Part shown: positions 36,355-45,985 of the stretch, one piece after another
Layout of the letters: each line of letters begins with the position of its first letter
Position numbering within the stretch: position 1 is the stretch's first letter
Assembly (NCBI RefSeq): GCF_003076515.1
Contig: NZ_CP022390.1
Span: 2,232,001-2,296,000 of the forward strand
Direction of reading: 5' to 3'
DNA from: Alcaligenes aquatilis
GTDB lineage: Bacteria; Pseudomonadota; Gammaproteobacteria; Burkholderiales; Burkholderiaceae_B
Length of the DNA stretch: 64,000 bases
Notes under the pieces: model-generated
Database searches by the model: none
What the model was told of the DNA's origin: nothing
What the model saw: only the letters and a program-made list of their open reading frames with translations
Program-made: the position numbers and the translations under genes

Positions 36355-37958
36355 ACAAGACTGACACCTGTATGGACTGGAACAACCCCTACCCGTCCGC
36401 CCGTTCTGCGGTACTTGGCCAAAACATGGTCAGCACCTCCCACCCTTTAGCCGCACAAGCGGGCTTGCGCATGCTGCAAGCCGGTGGCAATGCAGTTGAC
36501 GCAGCGTTGGCTGCTGCCATTGCCTTGACGGTCGTTGAACCCACGGGTTGTGGCATAGGCAGTGATGCCTTTGCCATCGTTTGGGATGGCAAAGAATTAC
36601 ATGGCTTGAACGCTTCCGGGCGCTCGCCTCGTGGCTGGTCGCCGGATCGATTCAAAGGCCACGCGACTGTCCCCGACAAGGGCTGGGAAAGCGTGTCTGT
36701 TCCCGGTGCCGTCTCTGCCTGGGCCGAGCTGTCCAGCAAGCTGGGCCGTCTGAGTCTGGAACAAGTCGCCGCCCCCGCCATTCATTACGCCCGAGAAGGT
36801 TTTCCGGTCTCGCCGGTTATTGCACGCTTGTGGGAACTGGGCCGTCAGCGCCTGGGCGATCAGCCCGGTTTTGCCAACGCTTTTTTACGCGATGGCAAAG
36901 CGCCTGTGGCGGGCCAGTGGTACCAGAATCAAGACCAGGCCAACACACTGGAACGCATTGCCGCCACCCAGGGTCAGGACTTCTATACGGGTGAACTGGC
37001 CCAACGCATTGCTGCCTTCTCCCGCCTGCATGGCGGTGCCATGGACGAGCAGGATCTGGCCGAACATCGTGCCAACTGGTGTGGCACCATCAGCCATCCT
37101 TTTGCCCAATCGGTCATTCATGAAATCCCCCCCAATGGTCAGGGTCTGGCGGCCTTGATGGCACTGGGCATCATGGAGCAGGCCGGCGTCGGTCAGCAAC
37201 CGCTCGATCATATCGACACGGTACACCTGAGCATTGAAGCCATGAAGCTGGCTTTTGCCGATCTGTACGAGCACCACGCCGATCTGGAGCACATGATTCA
37301 TCAACCCGAGCATCTGCTGGACCCGGCTTATCTGCGCGAGCGCGCTGCCCTGATTCAAAGGGACAAGGCTGGCGACCCCAAGCACGGCCTGCCCGGTCCT
37401 TCGGGCACGGTCTATGTCACCGCGGCCGATTCCAGCGGCATGATGGTGTCCTTGATCCAGTCCAACTATATGGGTTTTGGTTCCGGGGTGGTGGTCCCCG
37501 GCACCGGCATCAGCATGCAGAACCGTGGCCATGGTTTTACCCTGCGTCCCGGCCATGTGAATGAAGTGGCCGGTGGCAAGCGCCCCTCTCACACCATCAT
37601 TCCTGCCTTTGCCATGAATGCCGATGGCACGCCGCAAATGTCGTTTGGTGTGATGGGTGGCCCCTTCCAGTCTCAAGGCCATATGCAAATGGCGCTGCGT
37701 GTTCTGCTGTACGGCCAGAACCCGCAAGCTGCTGCCGATGCGCCACGCTGGCGTGTAACAGGTGGCCGTGGCGTGGCGGTAGAACCTAGCTTTGACCCCG
37801 CTCTGGTGCAGGCCCTGCGCGAGCGTGGTCATGAAGTCGTCGTTGAACCCGGCAGCGGTGTGTTCGCTTTTGGCGGGGCACAACTGATTCTGCGCCAGGG
37901 CAATCATTACGTGGGTGGCTCCGACCCACGTAAAGACGGGCAGGTGGTGGCTTACTAA
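36351..37958 (+). CDS. gamma-glutamyltransferase family protein
   Basis: An Ntn-hydrolase that cleaves itself to expose a threonine nucleophile and then hydrolyses or transfers gamma-glutamyl groups. The 535-aa protein has the N-terminal segment MVSTSHPLAAQAGLRMLQAGGNAVDAALAAAIALTVVEP and the processing site PSGTVYVTAAD, where Thr353 is the probable nucleophile; GVMGGPFQSQGHMQM is the small-subunit signature. No signal peptide is obvious, so it may act in the cytoplasm, like YwrD-type members. Coupling to a Bug binding protein is unusual. Confidence 0.92.
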   Translation: MNKTDTCMDWNNPYPSARSAVLGQNMVSTSHPLAAQAGLRMLQAGGNAVDAALAAAIALTVVEPTGCGIGSDAFAIVWDGKELHGLNASGRSPRGWSPDRFKGHATVPDKGWESVSVPGAVSAWAELSSKLGRLSLEQVAAPAIHYAREGFPVSPVIARLWELGRQRLGDQPGFANAFLRDGKAPVAGQWYQNQDQANTLERIAATQGQDFYTGELAQRIAAFSRLHGGAMDEQDLAEHRANWCGTISHPFAQSVIHEIPPNGQGLAALMALGIMEQAGVGQQPLDHIDTVHLSIEAMKLAFADLYEHHADLEHMIHQPEHLLDPAYLRERAALIQRDKAGDPKHGLPGPSGTVYVTAADSSGMMVSLIQSNYMGFGSGVVVPGTGISMQNRGHGFTLRPGHVNEVAGGKRPSHTIIPAFAMNADGTPQMSFGVMGGPFQSQGHMQMALRVLLYGQNPQAAADAPRWRVTGGRGVAVEPSFDPALVQALRERGHEVVVEPGSGVFAFGGAQLILRQGNHYVGGSDPRKDGQVVAY

Positions 37959-38366
37959 GCCTGCTTGCCTTCCAGAGATGATTGCCTCTGCTTCGGGCCT
38001 GGATTTCGTGATCCGGGCCCAAATGCCTCTTAGTCGCCCTGACTTGTTCGATAAACAGTTCGTCCGAGCAGCGGCGTTGGCGTACCCATCCTTTCAGCCT
38101 CCCCGAACGCTAGGCGCCGGACACTACGCAGCCCGTGCTCTGACAAAGAAGATTGCGTGGCATCTGCCCTGCTCGCTGCCCAAACGTACACCGTGGTCAA
38201 TATCTGACACTTCCACGACACAAAGACTGTGTTTTTATCAGGTTTTCTTCAGCCAGGCAGAATGACTGCTGTACCATCAAAAATGGCCGCTTCATCCCCC
38301 GGGAGCGGTTTTCTATTTGTCTAAACGGCCCTGTCATCCTTGAGGCCGTCCGCTGGAGCCCATTCG
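37959..38366. other. intergenic stretch, weak terminator only
   Basis: About 408 bases without a recognised gene. Near 38287-38318 a CCGCT...AGCGG hairpin is followed by TTTTCTATTT and may end the gamma-glutamyltransferase transcript. The promoter of the ABC exporter must lie here. Confidence 0.4.
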
Positions 38367-40211
38367 GTGCTGTCATTTTTTGAACGTCGATTAAACCCCT
38401 ACCCCGAACAACACGTCGCCCCTCCCCCAACAGGTTTTTTCCCCTTCATTTGGGCCTGTACGAAAAATTCGCGTGGCTGGATTGGCTTGATGACCGTGAC
38501 CTCGATTGGCCTGTCAGCCTACGAAGCCATGCTGTTTGCCCTGCTCAGCTATATCGTGGACTGGCTGCCCTCGATTGAACCTGCCCAGTTCTGGAGCCAG
38601 CAAGGTGGCACCCTGTTGACGATTGCCGCTGTTTTACTGAGCAGCGTGGCCCTGATCAGCCTGCATACGCTGGTCATGCACCAGGTGCTGGCCATCAACT
38701 TTCCCATGCGTCTGCGCTGGCTGTTTCACAAACTGATGCTGAACCAGAGCATGTCTTTTTACGCCGACGAGTTTGCCGGTCGTATCACCACCAAAATCAT
38801 GCAAACCGCTCTGGCGGTACGCGAGACCCTGTTCATGGCTGTGGAAGTGGTTGTGGGCATGAGCGCCTACCTGATCGGTATTCTGATCCTGGCCGGCAGC
38901 TTTGACCGTTTGCTGATTCTGCCCTTTCTGTTCTGGCTGCTGGGCTACGCATTAGCCTGCGTCTACTTTGTGCCCCGTCTGGGCAAAGTCGGGGCGGAGC
39001 AGGCCGATGCCCGCGCCTTGATGACGGGCCGCATTACCGACGCCTACACCAATATCAATACCGTCAAGCTGTTTGCCCACACGCGTCGTGAAGCAGATCA
39101 CGCCAAAAACGCCATGCGCCGCTTCCAGGAAACGGGCCATGCCCAGATGCGCCTGATCAGCCTGTTTGAAGTGACCAACCACGTCCTGGCCACAGTCTTG
39201 CTGATCAGCTCGGCGGGCCTGGCCTTGTATTTGTGGTCGATTGATCAATCCACTGCCGGTGTCGTGGCGGCCGTCATTGCCATGGCATTACGGCTGTCGG
39301 GCCATTCCCATTGGCTGATGTGGGAGCTGACCAACCTGTTCGAGAACGTGGGTACGATTCAGGACGGCATCAACACCTTGACGCAAAAACCCACCGTGGT
39401 GGATGCACCCGATGCCAAGCCCCTGCAAATCGAGCAAGGCCGTATCGAGTTTCAGGACGTCAGCTTTGCCTACCGCGATAAAAGCCGTCAGGTTATCGAC
39501 AAACTCAATCTGGTCATCAAACCGGGCGAACGTGTTGGCCTGATTGGCCGTTCAGGCGCGGGCAAATCCACGCTGGTCAATCTGCTGCTGCGTTTCCATG
39601 ATGTCGATAGCGGCACCATCCGCATTGATGGCCAGGACATTGCCCATGTCACGCAAGACAGTTTGCGTGCTGCCATTGGCATGGTGACGCAGGATACCTC
39701 CCTGCTGCACCGTTCCATGCGCGATAACATTCTGTATGGCCGCCCCGATGCCAACGACGAGTTGCTGCATATGGCGGTAGAGCGTGCCGCCGCTGCCGAC
39801 TTCATCCCGCAACTGCACGACCGCCAGGGCCGTGAAGGTCTGGACGCGCATGTGGGCGAACGTGGTGTGAAACTGTCCGGCGGCCAGCGTCAGCGTGTGG
39901 CCATTGCCCGCGTCATGCTGAAAGATGCCCCCATCCTGTTACTGGATGAAGCCACCAGCGCACTGGACTCCGAAGTGGAAGCCGCCATTCAGGAAAGCCT
40001 GAACACCCTGATGCAAGGCAAGACAGTGATCGCCATTGCCCACCGCCTGTCCACCATTGCGGCACTGGACCGCTTGATTGTGCTGGATCAGGGCCGCATC
40101 ATCGAGCAAGGCAGCCACCAGCAATTGCTGGAAAAAGGCGGGTTGTATGCCCGTTTATGGGCTCGTCAAAGCGGCGGATTCCTGGGAGAGACCGGCAAAC
40201 AAGATGTCTAA
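38367..40211 (+). CDS. ABC transporter, fused membrane and ATPase domains (exporter type)
   Basis: The 614-aa half-transporter has a six-helix membrane domain (about residues 35-325) and an ATPase domain with Walker A GRSGAGKST at 394-402, signature LSGGQ at 503-507 and Walker B ILLLDE at 523-528. It would act as a homodimeric lipid or drug exporter. No ATG lies at the N-terminus; the GTG at 38367 (GTG CTG TCA) with GGAG upstream gives the usual FFERRLNPYP start. A TTG 27 bases earlier is an alternative. A strong terminator follows. Confidence 0.93.
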   Translation: MLSFFERRLNPYPEQHVAPPPTGFFPFIWACTKNSRGWIGLMTVTSIGLSAYEAMLFALLSYIVDWLPSIEPAQFWSQQGGTLLTIAAVLLSSVALISLHTLVMHQVLAINFPMRLRWLFHKLMLNQSMSFYADEFAGRITTKIMQTALAVRETLFMAVEVVVGMSAYLIGILILAGSFDRLLILPFLFWLLGYALACVYFVPRLGKVGAEQADARALMTGRITDAYTNINTVKLFAHTRREADHAKNAMRRFQETGHAQMRLISLFEVTNHVLATVLLISSAGLALYLWSIDQSTAGVVAAVIAMALRLSGHSHWLMWELTNLFENVGTIQDGINTLTQKPTVVDAPDAKPLQIEQGRIEFQDVSFAYRDKSRQVIDKLNLVIKPGERVGLIGRSGAGKSTLVNLLLRFHDVDSGTIRIDGQDIAHVTQDSLRAAIGMVTQDTSLLHRSMRDNILYGRPDANDELLHMAVERAAAADFIPQLHDRQGREGLDAHVGERGVKLSGGQRQRVAIARVMLKDAPILLLDEATSALDSEVEAAIQESLNTLMQGKTVIAIAHRLSTIAALDRLIVLDQGRIIEQGSHQQLLEKGGLYARLWARQSGGFLGETGKQDV

Positions 40212-40279
40212 GCCGGTGTCACTTGCTTGCAAAAAATACTGACGTTACGCTTTTGTCCCATTAGAATCTCGAAAGATCA

Positions 40280-40311
40280 AACTTCGCCGTGCTTGCGGCG
40301 AAGTTTTTTTT
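40280..40311 (+). terminator. rho-independent terminator of the ABC exporter gene
   Basis: A perfect 10-pair stem, AACTTCGCCG (40280-40289) with CGGCGAAGTT (40296-40305), is followed by eight T. It ends only 31 bases before the nagB start, so nagB must be started from within or just after it, or by read-through. Confidence 0.9.
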
Positions 40312-40342
40312 CAACTTATTGAGCCATACGAAGAAAAAAATC

Positions 40343-41107
40343 ATGTTTTTAGTCTTCCCCGATTCCGCCGCCATTGCGACACACCTGAGCGCCCGTCTTC
40401 AGGACATTATTCGTCAGGATCCACAAGCGACGCTGGGTCTGGCAACCGGGGGGACCATGGAACCCATTTACGCCCGTTTCGTGCAGGACGCGCGTGACAA
40501 TGCGCTGGATGTGTCCAAGATCAATAGCTTCAATCTGGACGAGTATGTCGGTTTATCTGCTGAGCACGAGCAAAGCTACGCCTACTACATGCACCAGCAC
40601 CTGTTCAGCCAATTGCCTTTTGATGCCGCGCGCCTACACCTGCCCAATGGCCTGACCAAAGAACTGGAACAGCACTGCCAGGACTACTCTGCGGCGATTG
40701 CTGCCAGCGGTGGTGTCGCCTTGCAACTGCTGGGCGTGGGCACCAACGGCCACATTGGCTTTAACGAACCGGGTACCCCTTTTGACAGCCGCACGCATGT
40801 GGTGGCCCTGTCCGAGCGCACCCGTATCGACAACAGCCGCTTTTTTGACTCCATGGACGAAGTGCCAGCATCGGCCATCACCATGGGGATTGCCGATATT
40901 CTGAGCGCCCGTGAAATTGCCCTGGTGGTCACCGGCGAGCACAAGGCTCGCACCATGCTCAATTATCAGGAAGGCGGTATCACGCCCGAGCTGCCGTTCA
41001 CTGCCTTGAAGCAGCACGCCAACACCCACATCCTGCTGGACGAGGCCGCTGCCAGCCTGCTAGACCCCAGCCTGTGCCACCGTCCCCTGATCAGCCAGGC
41101 CGCCTGA
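40343..41107 (+). CDS. nagB: glucosamine-6-phosphate deaminase
   Basis: NagB converts glucosamine-6-phosphate to fructose-6-phosphate and ammonia. The 254-aa protein has LGLATGGTMEPIY, the catalytic NLDEYVGL and GVGTNGHIGFNEPG segments, and GIADILSAREIALVVTGEHKA. The ATG at 40343 is chosen over an in-frame start 54 bases upstream because it gives the family N-terminus MFLVFPD. There is no nagA or sugar transporter beside it. Its last 48 bases overlap the end of the opposing outer-membrane efflux gene. Confidence 0.94.
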   Translation: MFLVFPDSAAIATHLSARLQDIIRQDPQATLGLATGGTMEPIYARFVQDARDNALDVSKINSFNLDEYVGLSAEHEQSYAYYMHQHLFSQLPFDAARLHLPNGLTKELEQHCQDYSAAIAASGGVALQLLGVGTNGHIGFNEPGTPFDSRTHVVALSERTRIDNSRFFDSMDEVPASAITMGIADILSAREIALVVTGEHKARTMLNYQEGGITPELPFTALKQHANTHILLDEAAASLLDPSLCHRPLISQAA

Positions 41108-42490
41108 ACCGGCTTGCCAGCCCCCGCCCAGCGCTCTGAACAGCGCCGCGCGGGACTGCAAACGCGACTGCATCAAGCTGACGCGCACATCCTGAGCGGC
41201 GTACAAGGTACGCTGCGCATCCAATAAAGACAGCAAGGTTTCCGAGCCGGAGCGATAACGTGCTTCGGCCAGTTGAAACGCTAGCCTGGCTTGCTCCCAC
41301 TCCAGTTCCATGATCTGCGCCTGAGCATCCAGGCTATGCAGTTGCGCCAGCACACCTTCCACATCCATATAGGCCTGCACAATGGTCTGACGATACTGCA
41401 CCAGCCACTCCTGCAAACGGGCGTCGCTCAAATCCTTGCCCGCCTCCAGACGACCCGCATTGAAGATAGGAGCCACCAGTCCACTGATCAGGCTGTAGAC
41501 CGGATGGCGCAAGCTTTCTTCCCAATGATTGCCCGATGCCCCTGCCCGCGCCCCCAGAGTCAGGCTGGGATACAGGGCAGCGCGCGCCACCCGCACATCG
41601 GCATGCGCCGCTGACAATTGGGCCTCGATGCGCGCAATGTCAGGACGTTGCGAAAGCAGTTGTGAAGGCAAGCCTGCCTCCAGCTCCGGCACCTGCAAAC
41701 TGGCAATATCTTCTTGCGGTTCAGGCATGATTTCAGTACGGCCCAACAAGGTCGCCAACTCCACCCGCGTGCGCATGGCCTGCTCTTCAAGCACAAACAG
41801 TTTGCGCTGTTGCGAAGCCAGCAATTGACGTTGCTGTGCCAGCTCCAAAGGCGAAGCCGCCCCCGCCCGCAAGCGGGCCTCCAGCAAACTCAACAAGCGT
41901 TGTGCAACGGCCAGGTTTTGACGGGCAATGGCGACCCGCTGTTTATCACCCAGAGCCTGCAAGCTTAAATGCACCACCTGCGCCTGCACACTGACACGCA
42001 GCACGTCCAGCTCGTAATTCGCCGCCTGAGCCAGGAACACGGCGCTGTCGGCCTGAGCACGATGGCGCCCCCACACATCCAGCTCGTAGCTCATGAATAC
42101 ACCGGCCACATATTGCGAGCGAGAGTCTCCATGCGAGGAAGAAAACGGCGCATCTCTTTGCACAGACAGATTGCCCTGCAATTCCGGCAGCAAACTGGCT
42201 CCGGCAATGCGTGCCTGGGCCTGCGCCTGCAAGATCCGGGCCTGAGCCTGACGTAGCACCGCCACATCCTTCAAGGCTTCCTGCATCAGACTGTTCAAAG
42301 CGGGACTGTTATAGGCGCGCCACCACTGCGGCTCCACCTGGGTCAGAACCGGCTCAGAAGCCACCTTGCCTTGTTGCTGATAAGCCTGGGGCAGCGTCGG
42401 TGCTGTCTTGTCCAGATCAGAGGACAAGGAACTGCACGCTTGCAGCACCAGCGTGCTCATGGCCCCTGCTATCCATCGGTACTGAGCCAT
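41060..42490 (-). CDS. outer-membrane efflux lipoprotein, NodT/OprM type
   Basis: This TolC-like channel links the inner-membrane pump to the outside. The 476-aa protein has a lipoprotein signal (STLVLQAC, lipidated Cys19) and two OEP repeats of long coiled helices (for example QARILQAQAQARIAGASLLPELQGN and RYRSGSETLLSLLDAQRTLYAAQ). It begins 3 bases after the macB stop, so macA-macB-oprM-like form one leftward operon. Confidence 0.94.
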   Translation of the reverse strand: MAQYRWIAGAMSTLVLQACSSLSSDLDKTAPTLPQAYQQQGKVASEPVLTQVEPQWWRAYNSPALNSLMQEALKDVAVLRQAQARILQAQAQARIAGASLLPELQGNLSVQRDAPFSSSHGDSRSQYVAGVFMSYELDVWGRHRAQADSAVFLAQAANYELDVLRVSVQAQVVHLSLQALGDKQRVAIARQNLAVAQRLLSLLEARLRAGAASPLELAQQRQLLASQQRKLFVLEEQAMRTRVELATLLGRTEIMPEPQEDIASLQVPELEAGLPSQLLSQRPDIARIEAQLSAAHADVRVARAALYPSLTLGARAGASGNHWEESLRHPVYSLISGLVAPIFNAGRLEAGKDLSDARLQEWLVQYRQTIVQAYMDVEGVLAQLHSLDAQAQIMELEWEQARLAFQLAEARYRSGSETLLSLLDAQRTLYAAQDVRVSLMQSRLQSRAALFRALGGGWQAGSGGLADQGTVAQAGV

Positions 42491-42492
42491 GC

Positions 42493-44460
42493 TTACTCCC
42501 CCGCCAAAGCCTGAACGGGGTCCAGTGCGGCCGCCGTCCGTGCGGGCATATAGCCAAAAACCATGCCCGTCACCACGGCGCAGCCAAAGGCACCCAAAGC
42601 AGCCCGCAAGGAAAACACCACATCCACCCCTCCAAAAATCAAACCAATACCTACCACAGCCCCCACCAGCACACCCAGGCAGCCACCTGTGATCGTCAAC
42701 AACACCGCCTCGGTCAGAAACTGGCGCATGATGTCGCTTTGTCGCGCCCCCGTGGCCATACGTATGCCAATTTCCCGCGTGCGCTCACGCACTGTCATCA
42801 ACATCACGTTCATGACGCCAATACCGCCCACCACCAAAGACACGGCGGCAATCAGGCCCAGCATCATGCTCATGGCCTGACGCGTGGACGCCTCGGCCTG
42901 CAAGCGAGCCGCCGCATTGCCGATTGAAAAGTCCTCGCGCCCACCGTGACGTTGTGTCAGCAACTGGCGCATGTCCTGCTCCGCTTCCAGAACGGTCGCG
43001 CTGTCCCGCGCATCAATCACCACATAATCGGGTTGCGTCTGAGCCTGATACACACGAGCACGCGCCGCGTGGTAAGGCACAAACACCATATCGTCATAAT
43101 CCTGTGCGCCTGAGTCGGCACCGCGCTCCTGCATCACCCCGATCACCTCAAAAGGCGAATTACCGATCAGGAGCTGCTGCCCCAAAGGCACATCCCTATC
43201 GGGGAAGAAATGCTTGGCGGCACGATGTCCCAGCACAACCAGAGGGGCCAGATCCCGGTCCTCGGCATCGGTGTAGTAACGGCCTTGTGCCAACTGCCAG
43301 CGGTGAATATCCGGCATGGTTTCATTGGCGGCAAACACATACACCTGCCGGTCCACACGGCCCCTGCGCACCGTAATGGGATCACCGATCACCGGCATCA
43401 CACGCCGTATCAGGGGCAGTTCACCGACCGCCTCCAAGTCGTCCTCGGTCAGTTGTCCTTTGGGCAAACCATTGGGAGGCGAGGAACTGCTCAAGTACAT
43501 GATGGTGGTGCCCATCGTGCCCATCTGATCCATCACCCGCTGACGCGCGCCCTCGCCCACGGCCAGCATGACAATGACCGAGGCCACACCAATAATCACC
43601 CCCAGCAAGGTCAAGGCGGTGCGATGCCGGTTGATCAGCATGCTGCGCAAGGCACTACGTGCCGCATCCTTGATTTCCGAGAGCCAGGGCGAGCGGCGAT
43701 GCACCGACTCCGTCAAAGGCGGCTTGGCCCTTGTTTCCTGGGCCGCATCGGGGCGGCTATCGGACAAGATGCAGCCATCACGAATCTCGATCACCCGGTC
43801 CGCCATCGCAGCCACTTGATGATCGTGCGTAATCAGAATGATCGTGTGCCCGGAATCCGACAGCTCGCGCAACAAAGCCATGACTTCCGCACCGCTACGT
43901 GAGTCCAGCGCACCCGTGGGCTCGTCGGCCAGAATGACTCGACCACCGTTCATCAAGGCACGGGCAATGGACACGCGCTGCTGCTGACCGCCAGACAACT
44001 GATTTGGGCGATTGTCCAGCTTATCCGCCAGTCCCAGACTGCTGAGTAATTCTGCGGCACGTGCAGCACGCGTGTCCTCGTCCAGGCCCGCATAAATAGC
44101 GGGCATCTGCACGTTTTCACTGGCCGTTTCGGTAGGTATCAGGTGATAGCCCTGAAACACAAAACCAAAGGTCTCCCGACGCAAGGCAGCCAGCTCATCC
44201 GCGCTTAACTGTGCAACATCCTGGCCTTGGAACAGATAAGTGCCGCTGCTGGGTTTGTCCAGACAACCGAGCAGGTTCATCAAAGTCGACTTGCCCGATC
44301 CCGACGCCCCCACAATCGCCACAAACTCGCCCGGCTCAATGCTCAGGCTGACATCGAACAAAACCTGCACAGCCGGTGTGGTGCTGGGCGGGCCACCATA
44401 GATACGGCAGATGTCGCGCAGCTCAATCAAAGACGGTGCAGCCCCTACCATTGCAACCAC
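42493..44460 (-). CDS. macB: macrolide export ABC transporter MacB
   Basis: A fused ATPase-permease that drives periplasmic substrates through MacA and an outer-membrane channel by mechanotransmission. The 655-aa protein has Walker A GASGSGKST at residues 51-59 and signature LSGGQ at 155-159 in the N-terminal ATPase, then one membrane helix, a large periplasmic domain and three C-terminal helices (NVMLMTVRERTREIGIRMATGAR). It overlaps macA by 16 bases. The real substrate could be a macrolide, lipopeptide or siderophore. Confidence 0.95.
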   Translation of the reverse strand: MVAMVGAAPSLIELRDICRIYGGPPSTTPAVQVLFDVSLSIEPGEFVAIVGASGSGKSTLMNLLGCLDKPSSGTYLFQGQDVAQLSADELAALRRETFGFVFQGYHLIPTETASENVQMPAIYAGLDEDTRAARAAELLSSLGLADKLDNRPNQLSGGQQQRVSIARALMNGGRVILADEPTGALDSRSGAEVMALLRELSDSGHTIILITHDHQVAAMADRVIEIRDGCILSDSRPDAAQETRAKPPLTESVHRRSPWLSEIKDAARSALRSMLINRHRTALTLLGVIIGVASVIVMLAVGEGARQRVMDQMGTMGTTIMYLSSSSPPNGLPKGQLTEDDLEAVGELPLIRRVMPVIGDPITVRRGRVDRQVYVFAANETMPDIHRWQLAQGRYYTDAEDRDLAPLVVLGHRAAKHFFPDRDVPLGQQLLIGNSPFEVIGVMQERGADSGAQDYDDMVFVPYHAARARVYQAQTQPDYVVIDARDSATVLEAEQDMRQLLTQRHGGREDFSIGNAAARLQAEASTRQAMSMMLGLIAAVSLVVGGIGVMNVMLMTVRERTREIGIRMATGARQSDIMRQFLTEAVLLTITGGCLGVLVGAVVGIGLIFGGVDVVFSLRAALGAFGCAVVTGMVFGYMPARTAAALDPVQALAGE

Positions 44461-45623
44461 CGCCAGCCACGCTCAGGTGTGACTACCGCCAGAACAACCT
44501 GCTCTTCGTTAGCCAGCCCCTCCACAACTTGCACCTGATGGCGATTGCGCACCCCCAGGCTGACCGGTTTTTCCTGCAGCTTGCCTTGCTCCAGCACAGG
44601 CACCTTGAAGGCATCGGGACCGCGCTGCGGGTCAGGGCGCAAGGCCGCCAAGGGCACCAGCAAAGCCTGATCGGCACGATCAATTTCAAACAGCACCTGC
44701 GCGGTCATCTGCGGCATCAACGCGCCGTCTTTATTGTCCACATCAAACAGCACCGTATACATGATGGCCTTGGTGGCGCTCGGGGCGGCTGCGGCGGTTT
44801 CTTCCTGCGCGCTGCCCTCGGGCGCCGGCAGGACCTGCCGCACCGTAGCCTGCCATTGACGCGCCTGTGTCTCGCCCTGCTCACCCAAGGTTGTAAAGGT
44901 CACGGCCATACCCGGTTTGATACGGCGGATATCCGCCTCGGACACGCTGGTCCACACCGTCATGGTGCCCAAATCGGCAATACGCAAAATAGTGGGGGTT
45001 TGATAAGTGGCATTCAGTGTTTGCCCTTCACGCGCCTGTACACCAATAACGGTGCCACTCATGGGTGCGTAAATGCGCGTGTAGCCCAATCGGGCCTCGT
45101 CCGCTTTCAGCGTGGCCTGAGTCTGCTCCATCTGCGCTTGCACATGGGCAACACGAGCCTGAGCCGTCGCCAGATTTGCCTGGGCAATTTGTATATCCTC
45201 CTGACGGCTGGCCTGCTGGCGTTCCAATTGACGCTGACGAGTCAACTGCTGGCGCGCCAGTACAAGCTGCGCCTGCTGCTCGGCCAACTGAGCGCGATAC
45301 GCCGCCAACGACGCGCGGCCTGCATCGACCGAGGCCTGTTGCACACTGGGGTCAATTTCCACCAGCAACTGGCCCTGCTCAAGCTGATCGCCCGGCGCAA
45401 CCGGCAACGCCGTAATCTGCCCCGACACCTGTGCCCCGACGTCCACATAGCGACTGGGCTTCAAGGTTCCCACCGCCGCAACGGTCGCGCGTATATCGCC
45501 TTGCTCTACGGCTACCGTTTCAAATTGCTCTGACGAGCGCCCGGCCTGTGCGGCCAGCGCCCCCAATACCAGCACCGCCACCAGGGCGAACGCCCAGCGA
45601 CGCTTCACTGCTTTGGACTTCAT
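44445..45623 (-). CDS. macA: efflux periplasmic adaptor MacA
   Basis: A membrane-fusion protein joining MacB to the outer-membrane channel. The 392-aa protein has an N-terminal membrane anchor (FALVAVLVLGALAAQ), a lipoyl half (VDVGAQVSGQITALPVAPGDQLEQGQLLVEID), a long coiled-coil hairpin (about residues 75-160, rich in A, Q and L), the second lipoyl half (PMSGTVIGVQAREGQTLNA) and beta-barrel domains. It is the first gene of the leftward efflux operon. Confidence 0.95.
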   Translation of the reverse strand: MKSKAVKRRWAFALVAVLVLGALAAQAGRSSEQFETVAVEQGDIRATVAAVGTLKPSRYVDVGAQVSGQITALPVAPGDQLEQGQLLVEIDPSVQQASVDAGRASLAAYRAQLAEQQAQLVLARQQLTRQRQLERQQASRQEDIQIAQANLATAQARVAHVQAQMEQTQATLKADEARLGYTRIYAPMSGTVIGVQAREGQTLNATYQTPTILRIADLGTMTVWTSVSEADIRRIKPGMAVTFTTLGEQGETQARQWQATVRQVLPAPEGSAQEETAAAAPSATKAIMYTVLFDVDNKDGALMPQMTAQVLFEIDRADQALLVPLAALRPDPQRGPDAFKVPVLEQGKLQEKPVSLGVRNRHQVQVVEGLANEEQVVLAVVTPERGWRWLQW

Positions 45624-45947
45624 ACATAATCCCGTGGATCTACACCCGCCCGGCTCATGGCGGGCAGGTGATCAAAAAATAATAGTGGTCAAAAAGAAAG
45701 GGGCTTGCTCACCCCAACACTGGCTCAACGCTGCTTAACAACGGGCCTAGAGTCCTGGCAAAACGGCGCAACAGGGGGGCAAGGAAAGAGATCCTTTTTC
45801 AGGCCTTCTCTATAAAGACGTTTGAGAGCCCATTTTCCGGACATTTATTTTGTAAAAATTATCGCGGCAGGCTTGGACAAACCGATATAAGGCCGAATCG
45901 GATTAGCGGAGAATCGCATTACCTCATTGTCAGGAAAAACCAGGCAG
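45624..45947. other. promoter region of macAB operon
   Basis: About 325 bases between macA and the receptor terminator. No gene, tRNA or clear repeat is seen. The AT-rich stretch around 45845-45860 is a likely promoter area but I cannot place -35/-10 boxes with confidence. Confidence 0.4.
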
Positions 45948-45980
45948 TAAAAAGCTGGCAGGGGAGAGCCTCCCCTGCCC
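45948..45980 (-). terminator. rho-independent terminator of the TonB receptor gene
   Basis: GGCAGGGGAG (45957-45966) pairs with CTCCCCTGCC (45970-45979); on the minus strand the stem is followed by AGCTTTTTACTG. It ends 6 bases from the stop codon. Confidence 0.8.
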
Positions 45981-45985
45981 CGTCC

